This document shows, piece after piece, positions 1 through 13,794 of a stretch of 64,000 nucleotides of DNA (position 1 is the first letter of the stretch; each line of letters starts with the position of its first letter). The notes beneath the pieces were generated by a model. It was not told the DNA's origin. It saw nothing but the letters and a program-made list of their open reading frames with translations, and ran no database searches. Made by a program: the position numbers and the translations under genes. Origin of the DNA: Malachius bipustulatus (lineage: Eukaryota; Arthropoda; Insecta; Coleoptera; Melyridae); NCBI GenBank assembly GCA_910589415.1, contig OU342630.1:61934186-61998185 (forward strand), written 5' to 3'.

Positions 1-817
1 ACCCCGAATTTCGCTTAAAAAGGGTGAATTTCGGGGCAAAGGTCTTTCCATGAAAAGAGTCAATTCCTTTATTAATTTTATTCCTCAATTATAAGAATCA
101 TTCAAGAAGGGAACTAAACGCGATTTTAATTTAAATTAATTAAGAGTTCATTAGGATCTGCATGCAGTAAGCAAAAATAGCAGTAGCAGCACTTGGCGCC
201 GATTACCAACCAACAACGACATTACTACTTCACTTAATAATAATTATTAATATACACTGACCGGACTGTTTTCTCTATTAATTTCTAATCCTAAACCTGT
301 TATACCATGTTATATAGATGCGTAGGTATACATCTAACACAATAAAATAACCGATATTCATTCAGCTTATTAACCCAGTTATCCTCCCTTCTCCCTCTCT
401 CACTCTCTTGTTTTTATTATTATTATTGTCTATACGTCTATAGTCTAGTCTACAACTCTATCCTAGTTATCTCTTATCTGCATCCATCTACCCAGCTCCA
501 GCAGGATCTGGAATAACACAACAGCGGGCGAGACTATGTAAAGACGTCTGACGTCTGTCTGTCTGTCTCTCTGTCTGTCGCTTGTCTCAAATCTGAAGTC
601 TGCTTGCTGAATAACGGTCGTGCATAGGAATCGAGAAGAAAGCGACCTACATTATTCTCCGCATAATAATAATAATAATCCGAAAAGCTTTATTAATATC
701 TCCATATCATAGCAAAACCCATAAATCTTCTCCTGTAATCTCATTATTACTCAGTTCTTGCTATGCAAATTTAACATCTTCATCTTCAACGAAATATTGG
801 GTGCTCATTAATTAACA

Positions 818-918
818 CGTCCTGGGTTGGCCATGGAGATCGAAACGTATGTCATAACTTGATTTTCTATTAATTTGGAATAGTAGACCGGTCTATGCGA
901 CTTTCTATGATTGTGAAA
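818..918 (+). repeat. Fragment of dispersed repeat H (copy A)
   Basis: About 100 bases match the left end of the repeat seen at 20847-21470 and 40944-45010. The shared blocks include CACGTCCTG, TTGGCCATGGAGATCGAAAC, ATAGTAG and TCTATGATTGTGA. Only the left part is present; the downstream half is absent. The family was not identified. It has no coding potential that I can see. Confidence 0.7.
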
Positions 919-2269
919 AATTGCCTTAGGCTTTTTTAACTTATTTCTTTTTCAACCTGTAGAAATTTCTAAGAGAGTTGTCCCTATCTTTAGAAACCTT
1001 GAATCAACTTAACAATCTCTTTAGGTATTCACATGAATTCGGTTACAAACCAATAATATTCAATTGACAGACATTTTAATGAACTTTAGTTTAAATCGCC
1101 CGAACCTCTAGTTCCCAGAGTTTAATAAAACTATAATTTAAAACATTTTATTCATAAAGAATGAAATACGAAATTTACTTGAAATGTCTCATAAGATGTC
1201 GATTTCGCTCTTTCTACTAGGTATAAAAGCTCTTCGGGAATCAAAGGAAACGTTACTTACAGTTTGGTGTTTGATGGCAAACAGGTGTTTGATGCGGGCC
1301 AAGGCCCAAAATTTGGGACACTTAATGGTTTTGATTATAGGTTGAAGGACCAGGGTTTTAACCCCGAAGGAAACAGGAGTAGGTAGGTATGCTAAGTAAA
1401 TAGTTCGAATAAGTAGTTACTGACCTACGGTTTGCTTTCTGTCTCCTGATGTTTGGCTGTAGACCACTTAATTTTAACGAATATACCGCGGTTGTAAGGC
1501 GCTGTTAATATACGTTCCCGATACGATTAGTTATTACGAATGTATTAACACGAAGTGGGAGGATGTCTGACGATCCGACCTTCGATACGATTTGCGAATC
1601 TCGAAAATGCGACATCACTCGACGACTTCGAGTGACCAAATGGTTTTTCCTCCTTCTCACTTCTGTCTTTGCATGTGCGGGTAAAAGGGAAGGAAGGGGT
1701 AGGGGTTGAATGTTCTTCGAACCCACGAATTTACGTTGACGAATGAATATTTAACGACCAAATCAATTACGATGACGGAACAGTTGGAGGTACTGGGAGT
1801 TAGTTACCTTCCTTGATTAAGTCGACTAAGAGAATGAGCCTGTAGTTGATTGAACAGCACTCGGTTGTTTCTATTTTACTTTTAGGCAGGAGATACAGTA
1901 AATGAATTGAGGTAGCGTTACTGGAACGGAGATATTTGGGTCTTGAGAAATTTAAATCGGCCACTAAGTTCGGTGTTGAGTTAGGTCACTGTCGGAAAGT
2001 CTAACGAGACAATTAAAGATAATTATTTGCCGGAAACACCCTTATTGAATCGGACAAACACGCTTGGATTTTTACCCGAGAGGAAAATTCCTCGCCGTCT
2101 TTGGAGAAAATCATAAATGGCCACGCAATTAAATATCGTTCGGTTGAAACGTAGTTTCTCGAAAATCACCCGAAACACTCGTTGTTTTTGAATTCAAAAA
2201 TCTAATTATGAGATAGAATGCTAGAAGTTGTAGGTACTTCTTTCTCCAAAAAGATTAAGGCATGGGAAA

Positions 2270-2430
2270 GATAAAGAGATGGAATTTAGATAAGGTACAC
2301 CCCGAGCCTGTCTCTCTTCCTCGACGCTTTCTTCCAGGTGGGCGTCGTAGGTCACGCGTCCTTTTGGATCAATCTTGATATTGGGCATGTATCGGTATTG
2401 CCAAATAAGGAGCTTCACGTCAATCTCTGG
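2270..2430 (-). other. Protein-like segment, possible unrecognised exon or pseudogene
   Basis: The minus strand stays open across about 50 codons with a non-repetitive, charged composition (it contains NIKIDPKGRVTYDAHLEE) and GC-richer codons than its surroundings. An in-frame TAG lies just upstream, and a weak AG acceptor could precede the segment. I do not recognise the family and see no strong donor site. It could be a lone exon, a decayed retrocopy or chance. Confidence 0.2.
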
Positions 2431-2794
2431 GTTCTCAGGTGATGTTTTCTACACTGATCAAAGGATCCGGGAATTCAAACGCGATACTTTTGAGAAAAAG
2501 GTCGCTAGGAATTTTATCTCAAGAAAACAATTCTATTTTCGATGTAATGTACGCGTAAATAAACTTTAACGCCATAAATGCGTTACATGTGTGCGAGTAG
2601 TACTAGTACTGCGTTAAATGGGTTAGTTAAAGTGCCACAGAAATATAAATAAGATTCAATGAATACATTAAGACTTAATGCGAGCTTAACTACAATGTAA
2701 GAGAGTATTAATTTTAAATAACAGAAAACGAATATGAAGTGTAGGAGGTAATGAATGAATGGCATAATTGAGCGAGATGTTGTGAAGGATTTTA

Positions 2795-2843
2795 TTGATT
2801 GTTTGATTGATTGATCGGTTGATTGATTGATTGACTGATCATC
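2795..2843. repeat. GATT-type simple repeat
   Basis: A run of imperfect GATT tetramers with interruptions (GATCGG, GACTGATC). An apparent minus-strand reading frame across it (Ser/Ile/Asn/Gln-rich) is a by-product of this repeat. Confidence 0.85.
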
Positions 2844-5800
2844 GAGAGACTGACCGAGCGCATCGCTCAAACTAATAATGGTGCGAAATAAAATTTGATA
2901 ATCGCGACGACGACGACGGGCAGACGTTGCGACGTCTATTTTTGACTCACGCCACGCCGCACAATAGAGAGACGCTCTCGCTATAGTCCAGGAACAGAAA
3001 GAGATCCGTCCTTTCCTCTCCTCTCTCCAGCCGGCGTTCGGGAATAAATCATCGGAAACTGGAATAAGTTGCCGTTGCCTCTTTCTACTATGATATAAAG
3101 GCGAACTTGGCCTCCACCCGCATCGATGTTGTTCGCATCGGTACAACTTTGTTTTTGCATTCTTCGTTACTTTTTCTGGCTGCCTGTTTAGTTGTCACTT
3201 ATCAGGTTGTTCGCGTATGTGTATTCCTAAAATAATTATTCTCGATTATGTAATTTTTTCTGTCTAAGTTTATCAAGTTGAATCTGAGTCTACTTGACTT
3301 CACATAACATTGTATAAAATACCTATACACCTAGAGAAACCAATGTTTTCTTCTTGCATCTTTTTCTGATAAGGAATGTCAAAAAGGAGTGCTTAAACTA
3401 TCCCAACCTGTTTGATGTTTGTTATCTGAAGCAACTGATCGCAAGCCGAGGCAGGTACTTTTAATGAATAATTCCAGACACTTTTTAGGAAAACAGCAAA
3501 TTTTTGAAATGTTCTGCAACTGCTTACTCGTCGTAACATTAGATTTTAAGTTCCTGCCGCATAAAAGTAGTATTACAGTGCGCTTTGACCGAGTTTTTTT
3601 TTTTTTTTTAATAAACACTTACGCAAAATTTTTCACTTATTGGAGGGATTTTCTTGTTACCGCGAACACTACGAACCACACCACAAAAAAAAACCGTCGA
3701 GAGAGCTGCGGCATAAAGCATCCGTGCGTAGTTACATTAGGTGCAAAATACAAGAGCGACCTTAAAGATCTACGACCTCAGTTAGTTCTTTAGGATTGTG
3801 TGCATTTGTTTCATAATGGCCCTTATTGTTGCACGTGTTTCATCACAATGACGATAACACCGAAAAGATTATAAGAGCTTTCAAATTCTACACTGTATGG
3901 TCACATATTTTATTAACATCACTGTTTGAAAGTATTTTCCTTCATCTGACAATTAATAATTATTATTATTATTGTCGTCACGACGCCATAAAACAAATAG
4001 GGCTTCACTGAATATGAAAAGCATGGCCGTAAATTTAAATAAATGCAAGAAACCGAAGGCAAACAAGATAAAGAAGTTATTTCACTTTTTATCAGAAAGA
4101 GATCAGTTGTTTTGAACGCCTATATGATATAAAAAAGATCGAAAATTCAAGTAAAAGCAACAGATCATTGGCCCAATTATTCCGGTTCAGTGTATCCCCG
4201 TATCCCTCCGTCTAGCCCAGTGTAGGTATTGACTCAGTCGATTAGATTTGCAAAACAAAATCTACAACCCTATTTTGGACGAGAATTGATCGCCTGTAAT
4301 GCGGTATTGATTTTCTTCCAGTCCAACCCCGGGACAGTTGAACTTATACCCCGGGAATCTCACGTAGCCCTTGTGTAAATTAAAGTTTCTCCCCTAATAG
4401 ATTTCGTGAGAGCGAATCGCTCCTCGCATGTAAATAAAATAAAAATCATTTATAATTTCAAATAGGTGAACCTAAATTTTCAGCGTTTGCTATAGTTAAT
4501 ATTTTTTAATTTGAATAACCCCTCATCAGCATATTACCATGCACTGTAATAATTATTAATTCCCGTCGTATTTTATCCTGATTCACCGCTAAATCGGAAA
4601 ATCTACTCCACCAATTATTTATTAGTACCTAAATCTTAACCAGAAGATGCTTCCACATAAACTATATCGACATTTTACATCCCGTAAAACTACTAGCTCT
4701 TGGACAGATATATAATGCATTCACGAATGAATTAAATACAATTATTTAGAGATTTAATAATAAGTTGATATTTTAATAGGTAGGTATACCTAAATAATCG
4801 TCAGTTAGTTAGGTTGTATAATATAATAATAATTATCATCCAAGAGAGTTATGGGATGGATAATCGTCATCACAAACCTATTTATACTAGAGACAAGCTT
4901 GTCTACATTTAAATTTAATGTCCATCGGCAAGAAAGCCGACATTAATAGCAACAACAATAATATAATAATAATATATTAACCCTGTAAATTGCAGAACGT
5001 CTTTTCATGGAGAGAGCGCCACTCTACCGTCCGGAATTAATGTGACCCCATTTAGTACGCGAACAAGAACAAAGCCCTGATCCGGTCACCTCCGATGAAG
5101 AGAAACAGACTGGAGAGGACAAATTAAGATTAAGCCAATGCGAGCAGAGGGTGATGATGATCGAGCCACGTCTCCCACGGCGATTAATGAATCCTTCTGC
5201 CGAGTTGATAAGAGGAGAGAAGTGAATATTATGATAATCCTATTTTACCATCAGGAATAGTTAAATGCTTTAATATTACCTTTGGTTAAGAGCACTTACA
5301 AAACAAGTTACTATTAATAGCGTCGGTAATGCGACCCCCTTAACCAAAATGCCCCAAATCGAAGGCCTAACTGAAATATTTAAAAAGAAGAACCCCTTTG
5401 ACGTTTAAAATGTCAACTAGTCGGTCCTGAATGTCTGTGGAATTCCCGGTCTGACTACTTTGAATTTGAAGTTATCCCGCTTAACAACTGAATTTTAAAT
5501 ACACCTGCTTTATTTTTTCGTTACTTGAAGCCCTAACCTAAATGTGGCGCTCGACTGGAACTCCCGAGAAAAAAGCCCGACGGAGAAAAAACAATCGTTC
5601 TCAGTTCCAAATATGAAAAGAATCAACGGTGGTTTCTGAAAAGAGTAGATCAATCGTCTCGATAACAACTGTCACCAAATCCAATGAACTCTGTTTCAAA
5701 CAGATATCTTTAAGATAACCGTGGAACCGAAATAGGTTCTGTTAGTTTAGCCGTCTGCACGGAAGGTAACGGGGTCCGGTTAGGAAGCTACCCGCCTATG

Positions 5801-6959
5801 AGTTTGACGTGAATGACTGACAAAGTGACAACTAAAATGACAATGACATAAGGTACGTGGCTCTTGCTTGCGTTGTCGGGGTTCCTCTCTATCATCACTG
5901 ATGACGGGCATGCGTGTTGACATATAGACAATACGGGTCATTTCATACTTGAAAGAATCCGAAGCGATTATAGCTTTTATCAGTTTTTTTTCCTATATCT
6001 TTATGCATACCGAAGATTGAAGAATCAGGGTAAGATTTTGCAAGATCAAATTGATCATCTCGTATTATTATTAAGCCAATTAAGGAATTTGCTTCAATTT
6101 CGATTTCACTCTAAGACTACATCTCGGGAACTACCTTCCTTCAGATCTTAGCCCGAGATTTATCTCTAGATCTTACCACATCTACGTATTACGAGGATTT
6201 ACCACAGAGACCTACCTTAATTTCGAATCTCGTCTAGAAATCAGGCATTTTTTGCATATGGATTGTCGTTTCGAGATTCCGTTCCCTAACCTTACTTCAA
6301 GACCTCATACCTTCATATATCAAACGTCTCTGTTCTACCCACACGTACTACACGCCAAACGTCGCCAAGCCCTTCTTGGACACCACAATCTCTCTTATAC
6401 CAGACGTCACCAGGAGCCCTCCTTATACTACAACGTTAGGTCACGAAAACCACCTGTTGGAGGTCATTGCCCTAACGCTACAAGTGTTGGTTGAATCGAA
6501 GAAGTGAATAACTACTTATAGTTACTTTCAGAACTCGTTCAAGTTTAATATGCAACAAAACCGTAGCATCCCATGACAATCAACATCCGTAGGTGGGAGG
6601 TGTCTCTCATAGATATATCAAACATATTTTCACCCCACCCGGCTACGATCGCATGAAAAAACAGCGCTAAGGGAAAAGGGTAGGCAATGACGTTTCTTTT
6701 TGCCTGAAGAATTCTTGGAGATGCAAAAACTTAAAAGTTCACGCACGGTTAAATCAAAATGAAACTACTAAAATCGCGAGCGTATTACGCATTAACGTTA
6801 TTAGAGCATGCGAAAGTCGTAAAGCATAACTTAGTCGATAGTTAGTCGGGCGGCTACGCTATATTCTACTCCCGCGTGTTCCTCCTCCCGGATTATAAGA
6901 AGCGAACTGGTGCCGTGATAGGGTGTAGTTCAATTTAGAAATTTACAGGAAATAATCAA

Positions 6960-7560
6960 CATAGATTCTGATCATTCCGGAGCAAATCTCGACGCGCGGA
7001 GCACCGCAAGTAGTAACGTGTGCGGGACGGGGAGGGGACGGGCGAGGGAGGTTGTAATCGCGGCGGTAATTACACACCGGGCACGAATTGCTCGAACCGG
7101 CTCGTAAATTTTTAACTTTTCACGTTATGCCGTTTTTAAATAATGCCATGGTAGGAAAAAATGGGCTGTTGCGTTTAGTAGGTGCAAGTCTTGTAATTAT
7201 TATGGGGCGAGACGACATCGAGCGCTGTCATTGCACTTGCAGCGAGTAAATTTCCACGCATTACCTCATCTACCACCAAGCCGGGACAAGGACATACAGG
7301 ACAAGAAAATGTAGTGCAAGTGGAGATGGAACAGAGGAGTTCTCTTCTTTGTCGCCGGCGGCGAAATGTAAACGGATCGATGACACCGATACAGCTCGGC
7401 TTGACTCAGCAGGCGTCCTTGCCGCTGCCGCCATCCATAACATAACCGAACACCGCCGCGACGTTGCCGACGCCGCCTTCCTGAGGAGCGGCGAGCGAAC
7501 AAGTCTTGCGTGCCCTTCTCTGAGTTAAGCTGAGACCGAAACGACGAACTACGAGGAACA
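6960..7560. other. GC- and CpG-rich non-repetitive block
   Basis: This block is clearly richer in G+C and in CpG than its flanks. It contains a G-rich tract near 7021-7050 and a CGCCGCC-rich tract near 7430-7500. No splice-bounded coding exon was recognised. A cis-regulatory block or an alternative promoter/first exon is possible, but nothing in the sequence decides this. Confidence 0.3.
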
Positions 7561-7836
7561 ATAAACAATAACTTCAATCGCGTTTGTTTCTTGTGAATTC
7601 AACAGCACGACTATTAACGTTGATGGAAGGGTAGATAAATAAATACGCACAGAAGTGGGATGTTTGATGTTTTGTGTTATTTTACTTCAGGTAGGCAGGG
7701 GTATAATAACAAACGAGTTTAAAAAACCGTTATCTCATCATTAATTGGGGGAAGCACTGAAGAGAACCGACCTATATACCAACTGCGCATGGTAAAATCG
7801 AAACCTTAGACGCAAAACAACTTAAAAAAATTTATT

Positions 7837-8312
7837 TTAAATAAATGACAAATTATAATGACAATTCTTGCAAGTCGTATCGACATCATTTTTATTTTTT
7901 ATCGGACCGGCGTATACGTTGATGCCATTTCTCTTTGCGATATCTTCCTCCATCCTCGGATCTGTTCTAATTTGGAGGACGTGTCCGGAAGCCGAAGTCG
8001 GACCGGCTCGCACGGTTTTTTGCACATTCGGCCTTTGTTTGTGGCATCTGCGACCGCGCCCGTCCACCAACGGAACAAAGCGGAACGTGCAAGAAATGCC
8101 CCCACAAATTGTGTTTCACTTTTTGCCGGCCGCATCAGACCAGTCCAGTTCTCGGTTTATACATTTTTCCAGCTTCCAACGTGATAGGCTTGCGTACTGC
8201 CGACGACTGCCCATTCGCACTGGCAGAAATATGTTTCTTTTTTGTTCCCTTCAAAGACAGAAAAATTCGCCTTAAGTGTCTCTTGATTTATTTGACGTAT
8301 TCGTCAATGTAG
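7837..8312. other. Region open in several frames on both strands, function unknown
   Basis: Overlapping frames of 65-135 codons lie open on both strands. The minus frame ends in a Cys/Asn-containing tail (TTCKNCHYNLSFI) and its TAA stop overlaps an AATAAA. That would suit a terminal exon on the minus strand. No family is recognised and the opposite frames are equally long, so this may be compositional (fewer stops in a GC-richer patch). Confidence 0.2.
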
Positions 8313-8808
8313 GTCGAGTAAAAAAAGAAACAAACAAGCACAAGACATTATTATTGCGTGGCTAGCGGATTGCGGTGAGACTTCGGCATCAAAAGAAATA
8401 AAAGAAGAGACCTATCAATGCAATTTTCAATTAATTACCTATTAGTATTAGTGAACAGCGAACGAATTCGCATTAATGGTTCAAATTTATTGAATAATAA
8501 TTAAATCTGGAGCTTATGATATTTAGCGAAATTCAATCTCCAAACGACCTCCTCAGTTCAACGAAAATCCCGCGTGCGGACGTGAGCCGACGAATTATCG
8601 GCGCCGTTCACATTATGTGAGCGAGACTTATTTTCACGAATTTTCGTTCCTACCTATCCGAATCTTATTTTCTGTTTACCATTTATTATTAATGAAACGG
8701 TGGCGTTAATTCCGTTCATGATTTTAATTAATTTTTTATCTCATAATGAACTTTAATAATTAACAAAAATGAAATTAATTAAAGAACGCTCATCTTGTTC
8801 CTGTTGGT

Positions 8809-8842
8809 CGAGTCCGCACCTCAACACGAAGGTGCGGACTCG
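8809..8842. other. GC-rich perfect hairpin
   Basis: A perfect 13-bp inverted repeat (CGAGTCCGCACCT at 8809-8821 against 8830-8842) encloses an 8-base loop in otherwise AT-rich DNA. No T-run follows and no promoter is obvious. It could be a structured intronic element or the remnant of a small foldback repeat. Confidence 0.7.
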
Positions 8843-10599
8843 CGGTCCTGCGATAACTACTCTTGTTTAGGGGCGTAAACTTCCAATAATTAATGAAATG
8901 CAAAATTTTAAAGGGAGCAATAATTCCAGATAGGAAATATAAGGAAACGGAACATTTTTATATGCCACTAAAATAAAAGTAATGGAAGCTTCTTCTTGCG
9001 ACACATTTAGCCTCTACGTTTCAGAATTAAAAAAATAAATTAAGTTATATAATTAAACACACCAACACCAAAGTACGCACCCATAGAAATGAACCAGCAC
9101 CTAATTATGTATATATGTAATAATAGCACGCCCAGGACGAGGTTTTCATTAATTAAATATCGGTGTGTATTTTATTTCGTCAAAATTTCTACGGCTTCGA
9201 ATAAGTTGACGCGTTCGCGAGATCTTTCACTTGTAAGAATTCCTGTCGCACTTTCTATTTCCACCCGGAGGAAAATTCACCGAGTATCTCATAAAAATAA
9301 ACCCCCACCCCTCCTCCCCACGGTTCACGGTGACTTTCTCAGAGAAGCGGTTCCCACAAATCACAAATCTTTCTTGTGAAATGCACCGGCAGCCAGTTCA
9401 ACGACGAGAAAGTCACAGGAGGGTGGCGTATCGTATGAAACAAAGTATGGGAGGGAGCAGTTTGTTATTGGAAGGATGGATGTCTGTCGTAACTTGATCA
9501 TTTAATTTTGGAAAGTTTGTGAGTGAGTGCGTGCGTGTATGTGTGTGTAGGTTTAATTAGGTTACACAGCAGTATTTAATTAAATTCCGGGGCAAAACGG
9601 GGCAAAAGGAAACCAGAGGTGGCCACTTTATGACGTGTTGCGTGCGGGTGACTAGGACTACTATACGGTTCGTGGAGTAATTGCTATTCGACAACGTTGT
9701 TAATGTGACCTTTATATTATTGTGTGTAACAGGAGTAGGTGTGCAATATTGGGATAGCAACAACAGAAACAGTTACTGCGAAATTATCTGCTGCTTCACT
9801 CACAACAACATACTGACTCACCGCAGATTTCTAAAAACCATAGAATACGGCGGAGAGGTACTTGAAGTGGTGACTTACTGTACTTGTACAGTATGTACAG
9901 TACGTGAAATGTATCTTAAGAATTCACGAACCAGGCAATCTATCAGTAAATAGATTATTAATTAAGGAAGAAAATTTACCTAAATAGCAGAACAATAAGT
10001 AATGGGATCTATTTTTAAATTACATTTCAAATAATAAATCTTTAGAATCAATTCATGTATCGTCTAAATTGACATAACGGCCCACACAGAACGCGATAAG
10101 ATGAACGGACAGTTGGTAAGAGAGTCGAGATGAACCACGCCGAAGACGGCGGCGCAGCGCGTACCCAAGCGCCTATACATATAACCATTCACAGGGAGTT
10201 CCAACTATCATTATAATCTGCTACATCAAACACCAAGATAAGTTCAGAAGGAATGCTCTTCTCTTATTAGAGACGCGGATCCAGCTAGCTGCTGTCCGGC
10301 CGTAGAAAGAGATGCATAGTCGTTTACTTTCCGCCCTACCCCGGCGCTTCACAGATCGAGTCTCGTTTTCCTTTATAGTGAGTTCTATTGTTATAAATAA
10401 AGGAGACCGGTGCCCGGAGAGTGAAGTAAAGGAACCAAAGGCGGCGGAAAGTACATTAAACATGACCACGTTCGCTTAGTTTTCCGTCGTTACACAACTG
10501 CCACCTGGCGGAGTCGGTTCTCGAGGTAGTAAACGTGTGGCAAAGGAAGACCTGGTGAAGGTATCCCGTGATTACTTTGCATTAATAAAAATCTCTAGG

Positions 10600-10690
10600 G
10601 ATATTATCAGGCTGCACCCGTTTGAACCCAGACAGTGACAGCGTCAAGGGATTAGTAGCCTGACTCAACCCGTTGGCTACGACCCGCTTC
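10600..10690 (-). repeat. tRNA-derived SINE head, fragment
   Basis: The minus strand carries a pol III box-B-like GGGTTCAAA and, just upstream, GACGCTGTCACTGTCTGG. The same block occurs with two changes in the SINE at 26290-26526, so this is a related, degraded head without the shared tail. Confidence 0.55.
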
Positions 10691-11513
10691 ATTAAAAATG
10701 TTAAATAAATACTACTTACTAAACTTTATGTAACTAATAATAATGGGAAATAATGTTTTGGCAAGTAGTGTAGTATAATTCGACAAGTTACAAAATATTT
10801 ATTTAAAAAAAGTATCACAACAATATTACTTTCAACATTCTTATTTCCTAACCGTTCAAGAGGAGAGAAAGAGAGAAAGATAAGAGAGACACTTCTTTTC
10901 CAATTTCCAATTAGAAGATCGTTTCCTGATCATCAAAGCACACCTCCAAACTACCTCCGATAAATTAGAGCAAGAGCTAGCCGGGACTGGGGGCCGGGGG
11001 TTAGATAGGTACAAGAGACGGGTGCTACAAGTTCCAGTCAGCGTATTCCCGCTCGCCGCTTGAATGTCATTCGGATCACGAACTTTTGTAGAGTCGGCTC
11101 ATTGTCGCGGCTTAATTAGAGAGACGAGCTCCTTGTCCCGATCGACGACCGTCGCGACGCTCCCCCTGAAAGCATCTTCTCCTCCTGTTGCACCCTCTTT
11201 CTCACTCACTCACTCTCTCGCTCTCTCTTTCCCGGCCTCGCGGCGACTGATGTTCCGGTTATCAAGGCGGTTTATTTGCAGCTTATATACGGTCGCTTCT
11301 GTCCGTTGTGTCTTTTGTCGTAATGTTTGGTTTAATGCGCCGTGAGCACTCCCGCACTCCCGTCCCGAGTCCCGTCCGACAAATAATAAAGGTCCGTAAA
11401 TGGGAAACGTAATAAAAATATAAACAGCTTCAAACAAAGGGGATGAAATTTCGCCGTATTGTCGGGAATGGGTTTTTTGTTTTCTAAATTTAATAAAGAA
11501 ACTCATTTTATCG

Positions 11514-11537
11514 CTCTCTCTCTCTCTCTCTCTCTCT
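11514..11537. repeat. (CT)n microsatellite
   Basis: An uninterrupted CT run of about 24 bases, preceded upstream (11200-11230) by further CT/CACT-rich sequence. Confidence 0.95.
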
Positions 11538-11699
11538 ATAAAAAAAAAGAGCTGTCACGAAATTTTGTAAAATGTTATTTTAGAAAATGTTGTAATTTTT
11601 CAGATCAAACGTTAAAAAAATAAGAAATTTTGGACCTTTATTAACTTCTCTAGTGGGGCCTAGAAACAACAACAAGGTCTCTTCCGAGACCTTGGCCTG

Positions 11700-12462
11700 C
11701 CAGCGGCGTCGGGCCTTCGGCCCTCCATCCTTCCGGGCCTTCGGCCCGAGTTTCAGTAGATTGGTTCCTCGTCAAAGTCAAAATTTTTCATGTTTTTTCG
11801 TGTTACCATATTTCTATGTCGCTCTACGGCCCTGTGGACAGTAGATACACCACCAAAGTTACAGCCTGTCAACTCTGTCTATTTTCTTTCTATATCGCTC
11901 CTGAAGGACCAATATGAAAGCTTCCGGGACCGCGCGTAAAAGTTATTATTCGAGAAAGAGAGTAACAGATCGCGAGAAGCGCGGATTTTTTTTTGATAGC
12001 TGTCAAATGTCAAATCTAACAGCTGTATGACAGTTTGTATGTCTATGATTTCCCTAAGTAACTGTGCAAACAGAATCTTTCCGCGATGCACCGTTACCGA
12101 GAAAAAATCCGATAAGTGGGACATTGCAAAAAAAAAGTACGGCTAAAATTCTCGGATCCGGTCCATTTGCAATTGGTCGTATTTGGGGGCTCCAAGGTTC
12201 GTCCCTGTCAAATTTCAACTCAATGGGTGCAACTTTCAGACACTTATGAGTGTTTCCTTAGGTCGTTTCCGAAAAAGCCCGAAATATCCGAAAAAATGAC
12301 ACTTCGACAATGACAATCGAGCAAATTTCAACATTCTACGACGAAAAATAGTGCCTCGAAAGTGTTTCCAAGCAAAACGCACAGACACACAGACCGAGCG
12401 ACACCACTTTGGGCTGACAGTGTGCGTATACTTCCAAGATCTCGGCTTCGCCGCTCTCGGAT
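11700..12462 (+). repeat. Dispersed repeat R, copy 1
   Basis: It matches the copies at 22483-23350 and 28860-29432. Shared blocks include GAGTTTCAGTAGATT near the left end, AACTGTGCAAACAGAATCT, CCGTTACCGAGAAAAAATCC, AAATTCTCGGATC and AATTTCTACGACGA-like sequence. The left end carries two GC hairpins (GGGCCTTCGGCCC at 11711-11723 and 11735-11747). The right end has CGGCTTCGCCG followed by CTCTCGG. No coding motif is seen. It could be a non-autonomous transposon or the 3' part of a retroelement. Confidence 0.7.
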
Positions 12463-13794
12463 GGAATAACATTATGTCGGTCTCCTATAATAAGTGTGCA
12501 GATTAATAAAATTAATAATAAACTATAAGAAGTAACGATATAGACGCAAAATATTGAAATAATGTGGTGGAGTCACATCCTGTTGCAACCACATCCTCTA
12601 GTTTTAATCCGCATATAAAGCGGTAAGCGATTGTGCCACACACATCCCGCGAATTTATTAATTGGATAATAACAAACTTAAAATTGTCATTTTTTTTGGT
12701 ACATTACATATATATTATAACGAGGCACCACTCGCGAATAATTCTACATTCGTATTGTTTGTTTATACTTTCTCAATGCGATGACTCAACCAGTCATGGA
12801 AATGTCATCTTCGCGACAATTCTAGTGACATGGAGGGAATGACACATTGCCAGTGTGAGAGTGTAATCGTTCTACTAAATACCAGAATGATTCCGCATTC
12901 TACGCATGTTCGAGATTGCGTAGTCAACTCTCCGTCAACTATATCTGAAATTTCTAGACTCCACGGCCAACGGGTATAAGAAGAGCTTTCTGCACTCTAG
13001 TCAATTATTGGTACCTTGAATGTGAATGGAAATAAGAGGACAGCTGATTATTTTAGATTTGGAGATTATTGATACTATAAGTTATAATAGTTGTGTTAGA
13101 GAATAAATAATTTCGTAAGACTTTAATTTGGTATTAATAAGTGTGAGACCCGTAACAATATGTATGTGGTAGCACGGTGTTTTAAGAACAAATAAGTAGA
13201 TTGGATGATGGAACTCTTCCCAATTTCTCACGCAGTCTTGGCCTTTCTTCTCTTCTCTGCATCATAAATAAATCACGAGCAGATTTAGATTTAATAATCA
13301 AATCAGATCCTCCGGACCTGTGAATGTGAAAACCTCAGTCGGCAACATTTCCTCACTCACGGAATTCCCGAGGCGATTGTAAATAGACTAATGCATAAAA
13401 TAAATGGCCCCGCCCGCAAAAGGTAAAATCCTGCGAGACTTCTCACTGATGAACCCAACTACATACATTCATTCATATTTATGTGTACTAAAATATACGA
13501 GTCCAAAAATTAATGGATTTTATCAAATTGCAAATTTATGCATTATTACTCGTATTAACGTAGCGAGTTTTACATACTTATTTGTTTACATAAAGGAGTA
13601 GTAGTAGATAGTAGTATATATTTGCGTAAACACATTAATAGCGCCATTTATTTTCAAAAGGTACCTAATACTTACTTTTTATTTGACACGGCTACATTTA
13701 TATTTCAAGACTGAAGACTCCTCCTCGGGGGCCTCGGGCAGTCAATTTATATAATTATTAAATCCGATAAGGGGAGAAATATTCCAAAGTCTAA
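12463..13794. other. Unique AT-rich sequence
   Basis: I see no repeat, coding motif or RNA gene here; only short TAG/TA-rich microsatellite-like patches near 13600. Confidence 0.4.

Larger units (their letters stand above)
1..11640. other. Largely unique AT-rich non-coding DNA
   Basis: No convincing gene is visible. The sequence is AT-rich with short TAA/TTA microsatellite tracts, GT- and CT-rich patches and a GC/CpG-rich block near 7 kb. Open frames here are short, overlap on both strands and lack recognisable protein motifs. By position it probably belongs to the intron downstream of the calcineurin exon at 28308-28511, which is an inference. Individual repeats and hairpins inside it are listed separately. 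Confidence 0.5.

Noticed and set aside
2583..3146. 187-codon minus-strand frame, the longest in the window
   Set aside because: It runs through a GATT simple repeat and low-complexity sequence, has no recognisable domain, and ends in a hydrophobic tail typical of chance translation of AT-rich DNA.
11064..11345. Ser-rich frame over a GC/CT-rich region
   Set aside because: The composition follows the CT-rich DNA; the opposite strand is also open, and no homology is recognised.
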